NCBI GenBank assembly: GCA_052143835.1
Contig: JBKQRV010000028.1
Location: 19,717-83,716, forward strand
Source of the DNA: DASPPM01 sp052143835
GTDB lineage: Bacteria; Pseudomonadota; Alphaproteobacteria; JACZXZ01
Reading direction: 5' to 3'
Length of the DNA: 64,000 nucleotides
The translations under genes were made by a program, and so were the position numbers. Shown piece by piece: positions 8,141-18,500 of this stretch (positions within the stretch are counted from its first letter, which is position 1; each line of letters opens with the position of its first letter). The notes below the pieces were generated by a model. That model made no database searches, was not told the origin of the DNA, and worked only from the letters and a program-made list of their open reading frames with translations.

Positions 8141-8734
8141 GTCACGTCAATCGGCCACGGCGCTTCAATTTGAGGGGATGAACCGCCTCCGGCGCGCGCC
8201 TCCTTTGCGCATCGGACGGGCGATTCCGGCGATTTGGCGGCATTCACCGGGAGCCGGTCTCGACGAAGTGGCTCGATGGCCAGGTTCCCGACGTCATCGA
8301 GGCCACAGCTTTCGACGCGTACCGAGGGTTCGCGGGACTCCTCTGAGATTGCGTTATGTTGCTATCGGCGAGGTGCGCGGGATGGCGATCCCTTGCGCTT
8401 TCTCGAGCACCCTCCGGCGGTCATCGATTGCAGGATTGGCGAGCTCCGGCTCGGCGCCGATGGTAGCGTCGATCTTCGGCCGCACCGACTGGCCATTCCG
8501 AACGACTTCTTTCAAAGAGCGCTGCAGAGGAGATTCAATCGGCACCCTCATAGGGAATCGATCGGGCCGGACCTCCAGAAAGAGTCAATGCTGTTGATAA
8601 AGTCGCCAATCAAGAGTCCGGCAGCCCTAATTGGCGACTTTATCAACAGCATCTGCCACGAACGGACCTTCTCGAACGATTGCGACTCTCATCCCGCCAG
8701 GGCAAAATCCTCACTGACTATTGGAGAGGGCATC
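8141..8734. other. Gene-poor stretch with a large perfect palindrome and a possible gene relic
   Basis: One forward frame ending at 8346 reads HREPVSTKWLDGQVPDV then IEATAFDAYRGFAGLL and stop. It has native composition but no start codon, so it may be the tail of a lost gene. The frame at 8400-8600 is unremarkable. The palindrome at 8588-8652 is listed separately. Confidence 0.4.
8588..8652. repeat. 23-bp perfect inverted repeat with 19-nt spacer
   Basis: The arms at 8588-8610 and 8630-8652 are exact reverse complements; the inner end of the left arm reads AAGTCGCCAAT. The structure is far longer than a typical terminator stem, lacks a T-run, and lies 83 bp upstream of the small ORF at 8735. 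It could be two insertion-sequence ends brought together, a MITE-like scar, or an mRNA leader hairpin. Confidence 0.7.
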
Positions 8735-9031
8735 ATGACCGTAACGTCCGTGACGCGGTTCAGTGGCGGCAACCGCGATTCATTCCTAGCTACCGCGAAG
8801 AAAGCCAAAGAGATATTCGAGCGAGCAGGGGACGATTTCCGATTAGGCCAAATATATAGCAGTCCGCACATCGGAAATTGGGTAGCCCTGCTTTCCTTTC
8901 AAGATTGGGGAGCGTACGGCGCTGCTATGAAATCTCTCTCAAGCGACCCCGAGTATCAAAAAATGATGGCGGAGGTGGGCAGCATCTCTCAGGCTGTTGA
9001 CCGAACTTTCATTATAGGAGTCGACGTGTAA
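8735..9031 (+). CDS. Small uncharacterised protein, probable alpha/beta ferredoxin-like fold
   Basis: The protein has 98 residues, starting at the ATG at 8735 behind GGAGAGGG; the longer frame upstream crosses the palindrome and is not credible as coding. The sequence MTVTSVTRFSGGNRDSFLAT...GQIYSSPHIGNWVALLSFQDWGAYGAAMKSL...DRTFIIGVDV has the beta-alpha-beta rhythm of dimeric alpha/beta-barrel proteins such as NIPSNAP or ABM-like domains (inference from pattern). There is no signal peptide. Base composition is more AT-rich than most of the window. Confidence 0.6.
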   Translation: MTVTSVTRFSGGNRDSFLATAKKAKEIFERAGDDFRLGQIYSSPHIGNWVALLSFQDWGAYGAAMKSLSSDPEYQKMMAEVGSISQAVDRTFIIGVDV

Positions 9032-9457
9032 GTTGTTTACTTGACGTCAACTGCTCCCTCGATTTGCAGCATGTCGGCGCTTCCGACCCGGGTCACCCTA
9101 AGCCATTCGCCCACGTCAGTGGCGCAGCAGCTACTCCTTCAACTCCGGACACGCCTGCACGCTGCCCGCACTGCCGCAAGGTGCCATCAACAGACTCTCG
9201 CGCGCTCGCCAATCCGCCCGCGCCTTCATGCTGTTGCTTGCGGTAGGATGCGTGGTGGTCTTTGACGGGCGAACGCGGGCGAGCGCCCAACCCGTGCTGG
9301 TCAATAGCATCATCGACAGCACAAGATTCTGCTGGGATACCTATTGGGATTATCGGGGTTTAGATTCGAAGGGGATTTTGGCTTCCGCGTATCCCAGCAG
9401 AATGTTATCTTTTTTAGTCATCTGGGAAATATCGAATTACACTACGTCGGAGGCGTC
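9032..9457. other. Gap carrying an inverted repeat upstream of the methyltransferase gene
   Basis: No complete gene. The right half becomes clearly AT-rich from about 9310 and contains the inverted repeat 9326-9403. A forward ORF around 9228 has a hydrophobic start (MLLLAVGCVVVF) but runs through the repeat, so I do not call it. Confidence 0.4.
9326..9403. repeat. 15-bp perfect inverted repeat (48-nt spacer)
   Basis: ATTCTGCTGGGATAC at 9326-9340 is exactly complementary to GTATCCCAGCAGAAT at 9389-9403. It marks the left border of the AT-rich segment bearing the methyltransferase gene, 55 bp before its start codon. It could be a mobile-element end, a MITE or a leader hairpin. Confidence 0.7.
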
Positions 9458-10087
9458 ATGAAGACCATCTTTGATATGGTGCCTGAACTGCCAACAGACA
9501 GCGAGAATTACGAAGTTCTCGCAGCGGGGGCGCGGAAGGCGGCGGCCGTAGAAGGCATGACATGCGAGATTGGGCTGAGGCGTGGCGGTGGGACGAAGAT
9601 TATCATCGATGCACTGGTTGAAACCAAACAGAATTTGTCGAAGACGCATATTGCGATCGATCCGTTTGGCAACATCGACTACCAGACAACGGACCAAATA
9701 ACCCGCAAAATTGACTATACTAATGAAATGCGTGACGAATGCCTAGTCAATTTATACCTATATTGCCTAACTCGCAAAGTGAATTTTTTGTTTTTCAATT
9801 TAGAAGATTCAGAATTCTTTGATCGCTTTGCTGATGGAGTGCCGATCTACAACGAATCGAAGCGCATCGAGAAAACTTATAGCTTTGTGCATTTCGACGG
9901 ACCGCACGCGGTTAAGGCATTAATGGTCGAAATTGCATTCTTTCACGACCGAACGAAACCAGGAGCCGTTTTCGTCTTCGACGATGTCGGCCAATACGAC
10001 CATGTCGCAGTCGATCGCCGGCTCAGGGAGTTGGGATGGCAGCTTTACGAGTTTAGCCCGAGGAAGTGGGCCTATTGCAAGACCTGA
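9458..10087 (+). CDS. SAM-dependent methyltransferase-like protein (class I, CmcI/TylF/Methyltransf_24 type)
   Basis: The protein has 209 residues; the ATG at 9458 sits behind GGAGG. Residues about 32-50 (CEIGLRRGGGTKIIIDAL) look like the glycine-rich SAM loop, AIDPFGN like the acidic ribose-binding position, and FVHFDGPHAVKALMVEIAFF plus GAVFVFDDV like the D-G-x-H and D-D motifs of the CmcI/TylF/Methyltransf_24 group, which often modifies sugars, polyketides or capsules. The substrate is unknown. The gene is markedly AT-richer than its neighbours and uses AT-ending codons, which together with the inverted repeat suggests horizontal acquisition. No glycan or antibiotic cluster accompanies it. 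Confidence 0.7.
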   Translation: MKTIFDMVPELPTDSENYEVLAAGARKAAAVEGMTCEIGLRRGGGTKIIIDALVETKQNLSKTHIAIDPFGNIDYQTTDQITRKIDYTNEMRDECLVNLYLYCLTRKVNFLFFNLEDSEFFDRFADGVPIYNESKRIEKTYSFVHFDGPHAVKALMVEIAFFHDRTKPGAVFVFDDVGQYDHVAVDRRLRELGWQLYEFSPRKWAYCKT

Positions 10088-10609
10088 TCCACCGGAAATG
10101 ACGCGATGGAGTTCGACTGTCCAGCAGGGTCACCGAATTGTAGCTAACTCCTGGCACGCTCAAAAAGCTTCGAAGGATGTCAGCTAGCTTGAACTAGGCC
10201 ATCCCGATACTTGGCGACCCTGCTTCGCAATAGGAAGCCTGATTTCGACAATATCTTGCTGTCCGGCTCCAGCGCATTCTTTGAATAGGGGGATTGCAGC
10301 CTCCCGACCGGAGTCATAGTGGTGGTAGTCTTCGCTGGGTGCCACGGCCCTTACGGCCGATGAGCCGTGGCGGTCCGCCTGGGCTCAAACTGCGAAGTGA
10401 CCACTCGGCCGATCCATATCCGTTAAGAGGCCGGAAGCGGACCCACGTTGGGCTAAATCATTCGTCGCAGAGGTGCCATAAGGCGACCTTTCTGACGAGG
10501 GCGCTTCGTGCCAAGATAGTCCCTTGCCGTCCTTGCTATGAGGGCGCCCCGGTTCCTTCGCTGGGATGATCGCGGCAGGCGGTAAGTCCTCTCTTGATCG
10601 TGGATCGTC
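10088..10609. other. Intergenic, no gene recognised
   Basis: The 522 bp between the methyltransferase and AraC genes contain only broken frames on both strands. The region probably holds the AraC promoter. No palindrome of note. Confidence 0.4.
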
Positions 10610-11494
10610 ATGGCGGGTCGATTGCAATCGTCGAGCATAGAAGGCCTGGAGCAGCCATACGGTGGCGCCAACGGCGATTGGATGCGCAGCACGCCTGCGG
10701 GCGGCGGAGTCGAGCTTCTGCGCGCCTGGTTCAGGGGCTGTCCATACACCAAGCACCGCCACGACACTTACGCGATTTGCCTCACCGATCTCGGCATCCA
10801 GACCTTCGACTACCGTGGCGCCACCAGGACCAGCGCGCCGGGCCAAGTGGTGGTGCTGCATCCCGACGAGACCCACGACGGTCGCGCGGGCTCGGATGAG
10901 GGTTTCGGCTACCGGATGGTCTACCTGGCACCGAGCAGGGTGGCGGATGCCGCCCGCTCCCTCTGCGGCGCTGCCACCCCACTCCCCTACGTCCGGGAGC
11001 CGGTGTCGTCGAACGCGACTCTGGCCAAGGCGATCGCCAACGCATTTCTCTCTTTCCCCTCGGCGCTCGAGCCATTGGCCATCGACGAGCTGATCGAGGG
11101 CCTGACCCGCGGCCTCCTCGAGGCGGACCCGTCAATCCGGAAGGGACGGCGGCGCGTCGTGTGCGACATGCTCGCCGTCGAGCGCGTGCGACAGTTCCTC
11201 GAAGCGGAGAAGACGCGCATCGTCTCCTCCGACGAGCTCGAGGAGGTGAGCGGCCATTGCCGCTTTTCGCTTACGCGCCAGTTCCGCCAACGCTACGGAA
11301 CGAGTCCCTACCGCTACCTCATCATGCGCCGTCTCGATCACGTCCGCCGCGAGATAGGTGCGGGCAAGGCTTTGGCGCCGATCGCCGTCGATGCCGGCTT
11401 CGCCGACCAGGCCCACATGACGCGCATGTTCAGGGCGGCTTACGGCCTGTCGCCGTCGCAATTCCGCGCACTCGCGCAGCCTCGGCCGGCGTGA
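10610..11494 (+). CDS. AraC-family transcriptional regulator
   Basis: The protein has 294 residues. The N-terminal cupin-like sensor domain (about 30-175) has YTKHRHDTYAICLTDLG and GQVVVLHPDETHDGRAG, standard in AraC_binding regulators. The C-terminal double HTH (about 185-285) has FSLTRQFRQRYGTSPYRYL and IAVDAGFADQAHMTRMFRAA, ending GLSPSQFRAL. It binds DNA as an activator or repressor in the cytoplasm. It points at the LysE exporter gene (tail-to-tail, 36 bp apart), a recurrent arrangement in which the AraC protein controls the amino acid exporter; that role is inferred from position. Confidence 0.92.
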   Translation: MAGRLQSSSIEGLEQPYGGANGDWMRSTPAGGGVELLRAWFRGCPYTKHRHDTYAICLTDLGIQTFDYRGATRTSAPGQVVVLHPDETHDGRAGSDEGFGYRMVYLAPSRVADAARSLCGAATPLPYVREPVSSNATLAKAIANAFLSFPSALEPLAIDELIEGLTRGLLEADPSIRKGRRRVVCDMLAVERVRQFLEAEKTRIVSSDELEEVSGHCRFSLTRQFRQRYGTSPYRYLIMRRLDHVRREIGAGKALAPIAVDAGFADQAHMTRMFRAAYGLSPSQFRALAQPRPA

Positions 11495-11530
11495 GGGGCC
11501 GGGCCGACAACGAGATCGGCGGCCTCCCCC

Positions 11531-12127
11531 TTACCAGAGGATGAGGACGACCGACGCGGCCAGGCTGGCTCCCATGACGACATTGAAGATGCGCGCGGCA
11601 CGCGCGCTGCTCAGGCAGCGCTGCATCGAGGCACCGAAAGCGAGCCACAGGAAGCCGCTCGGAAGTGCGGCCGCGACGAAGAGGGCCGCGAAGATCGTCG
11701 ACTGAAGCACGGCGCTGCCGACATCGCCTTGAAGGTAAGCCCCGGCGGCGCTGGTGCTGACGAGCCAGGATTTCGGGTTGATCCACTGGAACAAGGCGGC
11801 ACCGAGGAAGCCGACGGGCTTTCTCTCGGTACTCGCGGCAGTCCTGCCCGAAAACGCAATCCTCCAGGCAAGCCAAAGCAGAAACGCCGCCCCAAGCCAG
11901 TTGAGCAGCCGCAGAATTGCGGGGTGGCCAAGGACCAGAAATCCGACTCCCATGGCCACGCTGAAGATCAAGAGGCCCATCCCCGCGGCGACGCCGAAGA
12001 GGCAGGGAAGGCCGCGCGCCACCCCGGCAATGGCACCCGTCGCGGTCAGCATGATGTTGCTCGGCCCCGGTGTTGCCGCCGCGACGACGGAGAAGACCAA
12101 GAACGCAGTGATTTGTTCCAGCGTCAC
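11531..12127 (-). CDS. LysE/RhtB-family amino acid exporter
   Basis: The protein has 198 residues, the normal length for LysE/RhtB proteins. It opens MTLEQITAFLVFSVVAAATPGPSNIMLTA, with the family's invariant TPGP near residue 20. It carries about six hydrophobic segments, the second module FLGAALFQWINPKSWL, and ends in a last transmembrane helix. These inner-membrane proteins export amino acids or related small molecules by proton antiport; the substrate cannot be told. It is convergent with the AraC regulator gene. Confidence 0.92.
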   Translation of the reverse strand: MTLEQITAFLVFSVVAAATPGPSNIMLTATGAIAGVARGLPCLFGVAAGMGLLIFSVAMGVGFLVLGHPAILRLLNWLGAAFLLWLAWRIAFSGRTAASTERKPVGFLGAALFQWINPKSWLVSTSAAGAYLQGDVGSAVLQSTIFAALFVAAALPSGFLWLAFGASMQRCLSSARAARIFNVVMGASLAASVVLILW

Positions 12128-12228
12128 GAGCCACCGGATGATTGGCGAAATCCGTCCCCGACGCTAAGGAGCTCGATCAGCCGCGTCTTGAACGATTGTG
12201 CAAGCCGCCCGCTATCCCGCGCGGGGGC

Positions 12229-12400
12229 GGCGCCCGCGTCACGGCCGCTCGAGCTCTGCCGCCGCGATGCGGCGATCGACCTCGGCCGCGAGCGCCTGGA
12301 GTGCTGGTGCTACGGTGACGGGGTAGCTCGAGGGGCGGAGCTCTTTGAGTGCGGTGGGCAGGCGGGCCAGTTCGGCCGCGGCGTGGCGGCGCGCGTCCGC
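12229..12400. repeat. 172-bp direct repeat, left copy (pncB 3' end)
   Basis: This matches 21729-21900 base for base except at five positions (12273, 12305, 12350, 12353 and 12354), with copies exactly 9,500 bp apart in the same orientation. It includes the last 54 codons of pncB, the stop and 10 bp beyond. The match stops abruptly at 12400/21900. Confidence 0.95.
12239..12400 (-). pseudogene. pncB: Fragment of nicotinate phosphoribosyltransferase gene (C-terminal end)
   Basis: This reverse-strand fragment encodes the last 53 residues of the full-length protein at 21739-23106 and keeps its TGA stop (complement of 12239-12241). It has no start codon and no upstream coding sequence, so it cannot be functional. 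It is the best evidence that the glucan synthase gene between the two copies was inserted at, or duplicated together with, the end of pncB. Confidence 0.9.
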
Positions 12401-12501
12401 CGAGACCGGCAGGGATCGGCCGGGGCGAGGGCGTCCTCAGCTTCGCCAGATCGCGTCCTCGTCAGACATCGAGACAACCGGAATTCGGCGCGCTATGACC
12501 G

Positions 12502-15500
12502 TCATCCGAGGGTAACGCTCAGCCTATGGGTCGTGCCGTCATCCACCAGCGGGACCCGGATGGGCCGTTGTGGCAAGACCAGGCCGTCGATGTCGGCTCG
12601 GGAGACGCCTCGGCTGACCCCGCGGGGGTTCTCGACGTTGATCTCATAGCGCGCCGAGCGGAATCGGAACACGATCTCGAAGTGGGTCCATGTTTTCGCA
12701 ACACACGGATCAAAGAGAAGCTCGTCTCCTCGCAAGCGGAACCCAAGGATCCACTCGAGCGCCGTTCGGTACATCCATGCGGCGGATCCGGTGTACCACG
12801 TCCATCCGCCCCGCCCGACGTGCGGGGGTTTGCCGTAGACGTCGGCGGCGACGACGTAGGGCTCGACCTTGTAGCGCCGAGCCGCGGCCTCAGTCGTCGA
12901 GCGATTGATGGGATTGCACATGGAGAACAGCTCGGCGGCCTTGTCGCCATCGCCGAGCATTGCGAAGGCGATGGCGGACCAGAGCGCTGCGTGGGTGTAC
13001 TGGCCGCCGTTTTCTCGAATGCCCGGGGGATACCCCTTGATATATCCGGGGTCGAGCGGTGTCTGATCGAATGGTGGTGTGAAGAGGAGGACCAATCCGT
13101 CATCCTGGCGGACGAGATGCTCCTCGACCGCCGCCATGGCGCTGGCCGCTCGGGCCGGATCGGCGGCGCCGGAAATAACGCCCCAGGACTGCGCGATCGA
13201 GTCGATGCGGCACTCGCTGCTCGCGGCCGAGCCAAGCGCCGTGCCGTCGTCGAAATATCCGCGCCGGTACCAGCCGCCATCCCAGCCGTCACGTTCAAGC
13301 GCTTCGCGAAGGCCGTCCGCGTGTCGCCGCCAAGTCGCCGCGCGCGCCCGCTCGCCCCGGGCCTCAGCCAACGGTGCGAGTGCGGTGAGCGCCGCATGGA
13401 GAAACCAGCCCAGCCATACGCTCTCGCCCTTTCCCAATTCTCCGACCCGATTCATCGCATCATTCCAATCCCCGGTGCCGATCAGCGGCAGGCCGTGGTC
13501 ACCGACGGAAAGACTCCGATCGAGTCCTCGCGCGCAATGCTCGAAGAGCGTGGCCTGCTTGTCGGCAATCATCGGCTGAAAGAATGATTCGTGTTCGCCG
13601 GGCCGAAGCGCCGGTCCCTCGAGAAACGGGATCATTTCGTCGAGAACGCGATTGTCGCCGGTCGTCTCCACATAGGCGGCGACGGCGTACGCCAACCAGA
13701 CCCGGTCATCGGAAACCCGCGTGCGAACTCCCTGGCCCGATTGCGGCAGCCACCAGTGCTGGACATCGCCTTCGCCGAACTGGCGCGACGCCGCGCGCAG
13801 CAAGTGCGCTCTCGTCACGGTCGGTTTTGCCACGGCAAGCGCCAATACATCCTGCAGCTGGTCGCGGAAACCGTAAGCGCCGCTCGCTTGGTAGAACGCC
13901 GATCGCGCCCAGACGCGACAGGCGAGCGTCTGGTAGAGAAGCCATCGGTTCAGAAGGATATCCAAGGAGCGATCGGGGGTCTTGACCGCGACCGCGCCGA
14001 GCACCTCGTCCCAGTGCCGAGTCACTGCTTCCAGCACGGCATTGAGATCGGCGTTGCGGTAGCGGGTGATGAGCGATTGCGCCTCCGCTTTGGTTGCCGC
14101 CTCGCCGAGAAAGAAAACGATCTCTGTCGCACCCTGCGACCCCAGCTCGACGTAGGTTTGCAGCGCGCCGCAGGGGTCGAGGCCTGCGCCGGTCCAATTC
14201 GACAGCGGCGTCGCAGCGGCGAGTGCCGCGGGACGATCGAGCGTGCCGTTGCGTCCGAGGAACTCCGTGCGGTTGCCCGTCCAGCTGTGTTGTCGTCCGG
14301 CAATGTCCGCGAACGCGACGTGGGCGCCGAACCCGGTGCGCCATGGGTTCCTTGCCAGCATCGCTTCGGTCCCGGCGTCGATCTCGGTCACCACGAACGG
14401 GGCAGAATGCCCGCGGGATGTCCCGAGCACCCATTCGACATAAGCGGTTACCGAAAGCCGCCTCGGCCGTCCCGAGTTGTTTCGGATGGTCAACCGGGAG
14501 ATCTTGATCGAATCGTTCAAGGGCACGTATTGCAGAAGCTCAAGCATGATCCCGTGTCCGGCGTGCTGGAACCGGCTGTAGCCCTGGCCATGCCAGGCGA
14601 GGTAGGGCGCGCCGTCCTCGCGGATCGGCACAGCCGTGGGGCCCCAGACATCGCCGCTGTCGACGTCGCGCACGTAGATCACCTCGCCCGGCTGGTCGTC
14701 GATGGGATCGTTCGACCACGGCGTCAGCTGATTTTCCCGACTATTGACCGACCAGGTGTAGCCGCCGCCTTCGGCGGACACCTGGAAGCCGAACGCGGGA
14801 TTGGCGATGACGTTGATCCAGGGTGCCGGCGTCCATTCACCGTCGCCAAGGATCGTCACATATTCCCGTCCGCCCGCGACGAAGCCGCCGAGGCCATTGA
14901 AGAATTCAGGCTTTGGCAAATCGAGGACCGGCTCGTGCGCGCGGCGCAGCGAGGAGCGTCGCGCCGGCGGTTTCGCGGCGGGCTTGGGTTCCTTCAGGCG
15001 CTTGACCTGCTCGGCAAGGCTCCCGCGGCGGCTCAAGAGCACCGCTCGCGCCACGGTCTGGAGGGCGATCCGCGCCTCGAGCGTCGCCAAGTCGGCGCGC
15101 ACGATAAACACCGCGCCGCGCGCGGCCTCGCCGACGGCCGGCGCGCGCGGCTGATGCGAGCGGACCACGGCTTCGAGCGCGCTCTGCAAGTCCTGAGCAT
15201 AAGACGGCGGCCTTTCGTTGAGTATCACGAGATCGACCGCCAGCTGCTTCATCCGCCAGTATTCTTGGGCGCGCAATAGCTGGCGCACGATCCCAAGCTC
15301 CTCCGCCTCATCGATGCGGACCAGGACGATTCGCAAATCGCCGGAAATCCCGTGCGGCCATAGCACCGACGGCCCGAGCGCGTTTTGCTTGAGCATGTCC
15401 GATGACGGCCGCAACGTAGGGTCGGAGTAGAGGACGCGGTTGGCGAGACGCTGGAAGAGATGAGCTTCGTCGGAGGAGATTCCGAGATGCTGCAGCTGCA

Positions 15501-18500
15501 CCTGAGCCTGCGTCCACGACAAAGTGACTGCGCGCTCGAAGGCGGTCGGATCGTGGTGCTTGTCGGCGAGATCGAGCACTTCGCCGCGCGATGGCGCAAC
15601 CAGCGTCCAAAACGCAATGCGTGCCGTGCCGCCGGGAGACAGCCGCACGCGGCGGCGCAAGCTGAAAATCGGGTCGAGCACGGTGCCGACCGTGTTGGAA
15701 AGCGGCCGGCCGTCGGTCACCGCAATCGGCATCGCAATGCCGCGACCGCGACCGATAAAGCGGGCGCGGTCGGTCTCGAATTGCAGATCGCCAACGACCT
15801 CGCCTTCGACCACCGCGAGATGCGCCGCCCACACCTCGAGGTCGCTCGGCGAGCGCCGCCGGCGCGTGGCCAACAGCGTGCCGACGTCGGCGACGAACTC
15901 GGTTTGCACGAAGAGCTTGGAGAAAGCCGGGTGCGCTAAGTCGGCTGCATGGGGCGCCAATACGAGCTCGGCGTACGACGTGATGTCGATTTCCCGCGGT
16001 TGAGCTCCGACATTCGATATCGACACGCGGCGCACTTCGGCGTCGACTTCCGGTGAAACCGCCACCGATAGCGTCGTCACGATCGTGCCATCGTGCCGGA
16101 CGATCTCGGCGCGATCTTCGGAGAACGTCACGTCGTAACTATCCGGCTCGACGGCGCTCGGCCGGTAGCCGGCCGACCACACGTCGCCGCTCTGTGCGTC
16201 TCTCAGGAAAATATAAGATCCCCAGGGATCGCAGGTGACGTCTTCGCGCCAGCGTGTCACCGCCAGATCGCGCCAGCGGCTATATCCGGAGCCGGCGCTG
16301 GTGATCATCACGGCATAATTGAAGTTCGAGAGGAGATGCGTGCGGGGAACGAGGTCGTGCGGCGATTGGAACCGGCGCAGGACCGGCGGGGCGAACTCGC
16401 GGATATTCGCCGCCGAGCGCGCTTCATCGACCCTCGGCCGGGCGACGGCGACGTCGCGGGGTGGTCGCTCCTGCAGCAGGAGCTCCGTCGCCTGAATCAT
16501 CGGCTCGGCGTGAAAACGCGTGCGCATGGCTCCGTCCTGGAGCGCATTGGCGAGAGCGAGCATGGTCATTCCCTGGTGATGCGCCATGTACGCGCGCACG
16601 ACCGCCACCTTCTCGCCGACGGCAAGGCGCTTCGGCGTGTAGTCGAGCGCCTCGTACCAGCCGTATCGCCCGCGGCCGCCGGCGGCCGCGAGCGCGGAAA
16701 AGTTCCGCACCGCGGCTTGCGGGTCGAGCATGGCCGCAAGCGCCGTCGCATAGGGCGCGATGACGGCGTTCTCATTGAGGCCGCGCTTGAAGCCCAGGCC
16801 TGGAATGCCGAAATTCGAATACTGGTAGGTAAATTCGAGATCGCGCGCATTGTATGCCGATTCCGACACCCCCCAGGGAATGTCGAGCTCGGCGCCGTAT
16901 TTTATCTGTCGGCGGACCACGAGGCGCGCCGATTGCTCGAGCAGGCTGCCCGTCGGCGCGCGCATCACCAGCGACGGCATCAGATACTCGAACATCGATC
17001 CCGACCATGAGATCAGCGCCGAGCCTCGATCCACCGGCGTGACGGCGCGTCCGAGCTTGAACCAATGCCGGGCCGGCACATCGCCCTTGGCGATGGCGAC
17101 GAAGCTCGCAAGCCGCGCTTCGGAAGCAAGCAGATCGTAACAGCTGGGATCGAGCGCGCTCTCGCTCACCTGGTAGCCGATCGAGAGAAGCTGGCGCGCG
17201 GGATCCAAAAGAAAACCGAATTCCATCGACTTGAACATGGTCTCCACGATACCGCCGAGCCGCTCCAGCCGCTGGCCGAGCGACCCGGCAGCGCGCGCCG
17301 AGAGATCGAGGGCCGCCACGAGTGCTGCGGCGCGCGCGCGCGTGTCGTCGCTTCTCTCGACTTCGGTCGCGGGCTCGGCCTCGTGGCGCGTCAATGCGCG
17401 GATGGCGGCCTCGCATCGCGCCGGGAGATCCGCCAAGGACGGCATCGTTCCGAAGAGCAGCCCCACCGCCTCGTCCGACGCCGCGGACGCGACGACGTCG
17501 GCATCAGCGGCGACGAGGGGCGCCCATGGCAAGAACTGCGCAATATCGTTTCGGTGGCTGCGAACGGAGCCACAGAAGGCTTCGGTCCAAGCCACGAGGT
17601 CCGCGCCGGCGTTGTCGTTTCGCGCTTGGGCCAGCCGCCGCGCGAGCTCGCCGGCACGATCGGCATGAAGCGCAAGTTCGGCCAGCTGGCCGGCGGCCAC
17701 CGCCGCCGGCGCCGTGGAAGGGTTTCTCAACGAATTGCTCAGGCAATCGAACGAGTCGCCGAGCTCAAGTCGCGTCGAGTCTTGCACCCGCCCGTCATCG
17801 GGCAACGCGAGCAAGGACTCCCGAGCGAGCTCGAGGGCGTCTTCCAATCCGGCGATCCAATTCGCGCCCAAAGCGGAGCGGCCGATCTCCCGGCAGGCGC
17901 TGAAAAGCGCGATCAGGTGTCCGGCGAGATTTCCGCTATCGACCGAAGAAACGTACTTCGGATCCAGCGGCCGCAGCTCCCGCGTCTCGTACCAGTTGTA
18001 GAAATGGCCGCGAAAGCGCTCGAGGCGGCTCATCGTCTCGAGCGTCGCCTCCAGCCGCTCCACCGTCTCGAGCGTGCCGAGCCAACCGAAATCACGGGCG
18101 GCGATGATGGATAGAAGATAGAGGCCGATGTTGGTCGGCGATGTCCGATGGGCCACCACCGGTTTTGGCGCTTCCTGGAAATTATCGGGCGGAAGCATGT
18201 GATCCTCGGGGGTGACGAATGTCTCGAAGAAGCGCCACGTGCGCCGCGCGATCAAGCGCAAGGCTCGCGCATCCGCGACGGAGAGCGGCTTGTGGATCGC
18301 CATCGGCGGCGGCAGGCTCGCCCAGCGTGCGAGGGCCGGCGACGCCAGCCACAGAATGACGAACGGCGCCGCGAACGGCCAAGCACCCGGCCGACCCCAG
18401 GCGACGACAATCGCGGCTATGGCGGCAAGGACCACGGCCCCTGCCATCTGCCGATAAAAACCACCGATCGCGAGGCGCGAGTCGATCTTCGATTGGGCGG

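Noticed and set aside
9228..9461. ORF with a signal-peptide-like start MLLLAVGCVVVF
   Set aside because: Runs through the inverted repeat and past a composition break; likely a chance frame or relic.
13591..15279. 562-codon plus-strand frame within ndvB
   Set aside because: Antisense to the conserved carbohydrate-binding modules and GH94 region of ndvB; no recognisable protein.
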